The notes under the pieces are model-generated. The model was given only the letters and a program-made list of their open reading frames with translations, had not been told where the DNA came from and did no database searches. The position numbers and the translations under genes are program-made. Positions 59,045-64,000 of a DNA stretch of 64,000 nucleotides are shown piece by piece (the first letter of the stretch is position 1; every line of letters begins with the position of its first letter). This DNA comes from Allolobophora icterica (lineage: Eukaryota; Annelida; Clitellata; Crassiclitellata; Lumbricidae). The stretch covers positions 18,382,577 to 18,446,576 of the forward strand of contig OY744615.1 in the NCBI GenBank assembly GCA_963556255.1, given 5' to 3'.

Positions 59045-59620
59045 CACGCTTAAGACTGTTTGAATTCATCCCCAAACTCACCGTATCAGACCTCTGGGAC
59101 TGCCTCAGTTCTTTGGTTTGGTCAGTTTTTCATATAATCATAAAATGGGTCATCAAGAAGGAGGCTCTGCCGGTCCACTACCTTTTTACCTCCTTCTTCA
59201 GCCTATTCGTCGCTCCCTACAATCGACATTTCGTGTACGATATCTGGATGTTCTTACGTTGGAAGATCGACAGCAGACAGCAGCTCACGATGTTGATTTA
59301 TTTCTGATCTAGCATCCATCATGGATCTGAATCACAGTAATTGCGAACTGTTTCCTCTGATAATAGGCTTGAGAAGACATTTCCTCCTCTTCTCATTTCC
59401 AGCGCCTTGATTGCGATGCACTGACTTTATTGGGGCAACACTTTTCAAAGGACAGGCATTGGAGGTGGCTCCTTAGCAAAGCACATTGGAATTGTGCACA
59501 CCAGCGTACGACTTCTTAAAGCGCCCTCATTTTATTGATTATCCCAAGATAAACCAATTGCTTCGTTCCCCATGTTTTAACCACCCAACTTTGGCACAGC
59601 TTGACAACATCGTGGCTTTG
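59045..59620 (+). pseudogene. Reverse-transcriptase remnant, catalytic box lost (unit E)
   Basis: Same remnant as in units B, C and D. The catalytic segment reads Arg-Tyr-Leu-Asp-Val, with the second Asp replaced by Val, so it would be inactive even without the stops. Confidence 0.6.
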
Positions 59621-59725
59621 CAAATGAAATGTTGAAATGAGAAGCATCTATTAAATGTACATTGACATTGTTAAAAGTAGCGTTCCTGTGGTACTCAGTG
59701 CTAACTGATTGGAACGTCAGAATCA

Positions 59726-59969
59726 GCACGAGAATTCATTGTAGGTCTAGGCAGTTTGGATTTTAAATCTATGAGAGTTATTGCTATGTTTAAACTACCA
59801 TACTTAAAATTGCTTTGTAATGGTAATAGTACACTCAACATGTTGACGATGATATTTAGTTATGGAAACGAATTCAATTTTCTAGTCAATGGTCTTGGTG
59901 TGTCACTAAAGGACAATATGTCTTATATTAGTTCGCAGGTTTATAATGCTTATGCCTGTGGGGGAGGTT
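59726..59969 (+). mobile_element. Short LINE 3' fragment in unit E
   Basis: Near-identical to part of the LINE end at 63020-63258 (GAGAATTCATTGTAGGTC onward). It interrupts the GTCAGA/TAGAGT junction that is continuous in unit C near 37610. It lacks both the 5' part and the AATAAAG end. Confidence 0.75.
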
Positions 59970-60195
59970 AGAGTAGAAATAGAGACATTTAAAAGGTTTA
60001 TATCGAGTATTTATTCTTATAAAATCATAATAGAACTCTTGCTGTATAATCTTTAAAGCAAGATGGACTCCATATATAGGTGACATGTACCAAGTCCGCT
60101 GTTAATGGCTACATCTACCATTGTAAAATTTCTCACTGCGCTGTAGGCAAACTCTGTAAAGAAGGTAAAGTTACCTGGTAAAGTCGTAATTATTG

Positions 60196-63100
60196 GTGGA
60201 GTCGCCTTTATGTGGCACAAGAGTGTGGCAAATCAAATTAAAATTCTTGGGTCTGATATTGAAGGCCGCTGTGCTGCACTTCAGTTATATTGTGGCAACC
60301 GTTGTCTTATACTAATTAATGTTTACGTTCCATGTTATTCTAAATCCATCCAGTATAAAGCACAGTTAAACCAGTGTCTTGGTTTCATTGAGCATGTACT
60401 GAGGTCTAATGACCACACAGATATTCTAATCCTGGGGGATACTAACTTTTAGTGCTCTTTGGCAAACAGTGGCTACAGTTGTTTTGCCAAGTTTATGGAA
60501 ACTTATAACTTGTTAAGCTGTGATCATTTCACTGGTGGAACCAATACTTATATGAATGTGGCTCTTAATCAGTCCTCATGCATTGACCATATGTTTTATC
60601 TGCCCCATTGCTTAATTCAGTGGCAGAAGTGAACGTGATTGAAAGTGTTTTCAATCACAGTGACCACAAACCATTAAGCCTCAGCTTGAGGTCTTTTCTA
60701 AATATAACTGGTAGGAATGCTCACATGAAAAAGAGTTCACGGCAACATTATCTACGTTGGGATAAGGCCAATTTGATGGAATATTACGGGGTATCTCGTG
60801 AGTTTCTTAGTGAGATTGGGTTAGCGCAGTCGTTTGCACAGCGCTCAATGAGTTGCAGCAACGGTAACCACCGACATGCCATTGGTGTCTTGTATAATGA
60901 TATTATTGACGCTCTGCAAAGGGCAGAGGCTGCATCAGTTCCTAGAATTCAACACAATTCTTTAAAACCTTTTTGGAATGAACACCTAGATGACCTTAAA
61001 CAAAAGTCCATGTTTTGGGGGCATGGTGTGGAAAGATACAGGTCGGCCAAAATCAGACGAGGTATATCGTATAAAAACATCTTGTTCTCTCAAATATAAA
61101 ATGGGTATTAAACAGGCGTTATATGATTTCGAACACAAGTTTGATGATAAGTTGTACGAGCACTTTCTGAGTAAGGAGCCAAATCAGTTTTGGAAATGCT
61201 GGAATAGCAAGTTCCATCGATCCATGGCTTCGAATGTCACTGGCGCTGTAAACGGTGTCTATGATGATATTGGTATTGCAAATGAGTTTGCTAAATACTT
61301 TGCTTCTGTGTATCACACCTCTGATATGGATAGTGAAGCTGTTAGTGATTTTAATGTCTTGCAAAGCAAACATAAGCTTTAGTTAACACATAATGCTAAT
61401 GTTGAAGGCATAATTAATGTAGAGACAGTTGACAAATGTATACACGAATTGAAACTTGGTAAAGCAAGTGGACCTGATGGTCTTAGTGCGGAGCATTTGC
61501 TACACGCTAACCCACTTCTTGTCGTGTTACTCACTGCATTGTTTAGAGGCATGGTGTGTCATAGCTATGTGCCGGAAGCTTTTGGTAATGGCATTATAAT
61601 CCCATTGGTCAAAAAACAAAATGGATAATTTGAGTTCTGTTGACAACTATAGAGGAATCACTCTTATTCCTGTTATTTCCAAACTATTTTAATATATTAT
61701 TTAAGGATATGTGCAGAATGTCTTGAGTCCGATGAGATTCAGTTTGGGTTCAAACAAGGCGTCGGGTGTGCTGATGCATCATTTGCAATGCTCTCCTCGA
61801 TTGATTTTTTTGTAGATAGGGGCAGCACTGTATTCACAGCAGCTCTGGATATTAGCAAGGCATATGACACTGTTAATAACTATACGCTGTATTCCAGCCT
61901 GCTAAGGTCTGGTTGCCCAGTGTGGGTGGTCAGTATCCTGGTAGATTGGTATAGTAAACTGGCGGTGGCAGTACGTTGGAATGGTAGTATGTCTAAGCCA
62001 TTTGCAGTTAGGAGCGGTGTACGGTAGGGAGTTCTCTGTCGCCTTCATTGTTTAATGTCTTTGTCAATAAGTTTATTGTGGAGTCAAGAGCAGCTGGGGT
62101 AGGTTGCTGTATAAACAAGTCATGGCTGGGATGCATTATGTATGCAGATGATATTATTTTGCTGTCTGCATCGGTAGTTGGGCTTCAAGCCTTACTAGAT
62201 AAATGTGGTGTTGTTAGTAGTCAGCTAGGCCTAACATTTAATTGTAATAAATCTTGGTGCATAGCATTCGGTCCCCGATGTAAGGCCTCCCTGCCTGATA
62301 TGGTGCTATGTCAAAAAAAGGTTTCGTGGACCGAGCAGGTCAAATATTTGGGAGTTGTCTTTTGTGCGGGCAGTAAATTGAGATGCAATGTGGATAGCAT
62401 AATGCGCAATTTATATGCAGCTAGTAATAATATTATCAGTAACTCTTCAGGCTTGTCGGAGCTAATGCAGCTTCACTTGCAGCAGACATATTGCTTCCAG
62501 TTCTAAGATATGGCTCAGCAGGCCCGCCGAGAGAGGGGGTAGGGGGGCAAATGCCAGGGGCCCGGCGGGTTTTTAGGGGCCCGGGCCGGGCCCGCAATCA
62601 ACTAATGAAAAATATTTTAATCGGTTATAAAAAGTGTATGATTTATGCCTTTTAAAATATATTTTCTGACGCTTAACTACAATCTGTTTAAAATTCAAGC
62701 ATCTGAATAAAATCATAGTTGTATATAATATATAAATATTATATATATTTATAATATCGCGCACTTTTATTATTTCAATTTGTATTTTTTTTTCGTACGA
62801 CCCCACTATATTTTATTTATATGAAGCCGAAAGATAGTTTAGAGGCCCGTAACTGCTCTGCCTAGGGGCCCGTGACTGCTCTGCCTAGGGGCCCGGAATT
62901 TCTGTCGGCGGCCCTGTGGCTTAGTAGCAGTGAGGTTTCCCCAATCTCAGCTCAGTAAACTAAATGCTTGCTGGAATAATGTGTATCGTAAACTGTTTGG
63001 TTTCCATAAATGGGAATCAGTACGAGAATTCATTGTAGGTCTAGGCAGTTTGGATTTTAAATCTATGAGAGTTATTGCTATGTTTAAACTACTTAAAAAA

Positions 63101-63354
63101 TGCTTTGTAATGGTAATAGTACACTCAACATGTTGGCGATGATATTTAGTTATGGAAACGAATTCAATTTTCTAGTCAATGGTCTTGGTGTGTCACTAAA
63201 GGACAATATGTCTTATATTAGCTCGCAAGTTTATAATGCTTTTGCCTGTGGGGGAGGTGCAGCTTGAGTTGGTTGTGTTTTTTTTGTGTTTTCTGTTTTT
63301 CGTTGTGCGTTCTAATCGTCGTGTTTCTGCATTGAGCGAAATAAAGTATATATT
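60196..63354 (+). mobile_element. APE-type non-LTR retrotransposon, degenerate, 5'-truncated
   Basis: Endonuclease domain: Asn-Val-Tyr-Val-Pro and Leu-Gly-Asp-Thr-Asn-Phe (about 60440), then after a stop and frameshift Asn-His-Ser-Asp-His-Lys-Pro (about 60660, the SDH catalytic motif). RT domain: Gly-Lys-Ala-Ser-Gly-Pro-Asp-Gly (61465), Asn-Tyr-Arg-Gly-Ile-Thr-Leu, Ala-Leu-Asp-Ile-Ser-Lys-Ala-Tyr-Asp (61845), a broken Gly-Val-Arg-Gln-Gly box (62020, the Gln codon is now a stop), and Met-Tyr-Ala-Asp-Asp (62145). The C-terminus continues past a hAT insertion at 62519-62916 to the Leu-Asn-Ala-Cys-Trp-Asn segment. It ends GAGCGAAATAAAGTATATA. It is inserted in unit E at a site whose empty form is near 37835. 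Not functional. Confidence 0.9.
62519..62916. mobile_element. hAT-type MITE inside the LINE
   Basis: Ends CAGGCCCGCCGAGAG and TCTGTCGGCGGCCCTG, with subterminal GGGGCCCGG words. The flanks TGGCTCAG (62511-62518) and TGGCTTAG (62917-62924) match at 7 of 8. Removing it restores a continuous LINE frame across the junction (Leu-Arg-Tyr-Gly-Leu-Val-Ala-Val-Arg-Phe). Confidence 0.9.
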
Positions 63355-64000
63355 ATTTCATGAAAGATTGCTTTGAGTTGTCGAATAATTGGGGATTATA
63401 GAAAAAGAGCCAGTTAGGATAGGCAGGCATTTAGAGCAGTGATCGAGGTTGCATGGATGTCTAGGCCGTTTAACAAAGTCGTACACGCCGGTTGACAATA
63501 GGTACAAATAAGCCCATTGTTTTTGTACAAATATATGTGTGATGACTGTTAAATTCGAAGTGTTCTATTGAAAGCTAATAGATTTCTATATCCAATTATC
63601 AACAAAACCCCTTTGTACCATTTAGGAATCAAACAGAATCTAATAATTATCAGAGTTGCCGTCAGGAAGTAAAATGCGATTTTTATCAAACCTAATTAGA
63701 CCTAATTGTGCTGGCAGTTGGTTTCTTTTTGAGCAGATATCGTCTCTTGGTCTAAGCCAAATACAGGTTTACAGCCTATCGTAAGTTACATCTTATATGA
63801 AGTCGCAACGTATCAACCACCATGAATTCCACTTTCGCAACTCCTAAGTAAACTGTACACATTTCCGCTTTCTTTACGTCTATCGTAAAATACAATGGGT
63901 TAAGTAATGTAAGAATCTAGCTAGACATTTATTATAGCGTCTTTGAGGTATACCAAAGTGCGGTTAGCAGTTGTTGGTTCAATAATGGATATAATAATTT

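Noticed and set aside
60608..61382. Host protein-coding genes at 60608-61099 and 60990-61382
   Set aside because: They are broken pieces of the LINE endonuclease and linker, with SDH and RT motifs on either side in shifted frames.

Overview
This is eukaryotic nuclear DNA from a metazoan. It is AT-rich, full of microsatellites and nested transposable elements, with split genes and no bacterial-style operons. The frequent AGGCCTA-type words, a D2-like dopamine receptor gene and a tandem family of secreted ependymin-related proteins together suggest a marine deuterostome invertebrate, most likely an echinoderm. The organism is inferred, not shown.

Left part (1-18.7 kb): three exons of a D2-like dopamine receptor lie on the + strand at 5219-5331, 15967-16976 and 18431-18693. 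They encode TM3, TM4-TM5 plus a long third intracellular loop, and TM6-TM7 plus a short tail. Exons for the N-terminus, TM1 and TM2 were not seen and presumably lie left of the window. The 10.6 kb intron and the upstream DNA hold hAT-type MITEs with exact 8-bp target duplications, a solo LTR, tRNA-derived SINEs, LINE ends, and a minisatellite carrying cAMP-response-element octamers.

Right part (about 20-64 kb): a tandem array of duplicated segments. Four units each carry one intact, single-ORF ependymin-related gene on the - strand (21834-22556, 32263-32973, 39342-40088, 47710-48414). A fifth unit (57.2-64 kb) has the same downstream flank in the same order and runs off the right edge, so a fifth gene is expected just outside. 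Most units also carry decayed reverse-transcriptase remnants at matching places, so these were present before duplication. Later insertions can be dated against the empty sites of sister units: a MITE at 47164-47424, a hAT at 40217-42280, a LINE at 60196-63354, and a nested complex at 50681-57157.

The four ependymin-related proteins share a signal peptide, eight cysteines, a Cys-Ile/Phe-Pro-Val motif and an Ile-Lys-Asp-Pro-Ser-Val-Phe signature, and differ by indels in two loops. All four coding regions are preceded by a similar candidate 3' splice site 44-52 nt upstream of the ATG, which suggests a non-coding first exon. The main biological interest is this expanding cluster of secreted proteins and its repeat-rich duplication unit. 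No wholly new gene system was recognised. Everything rests on reading by eye; no alignment or database search was run.
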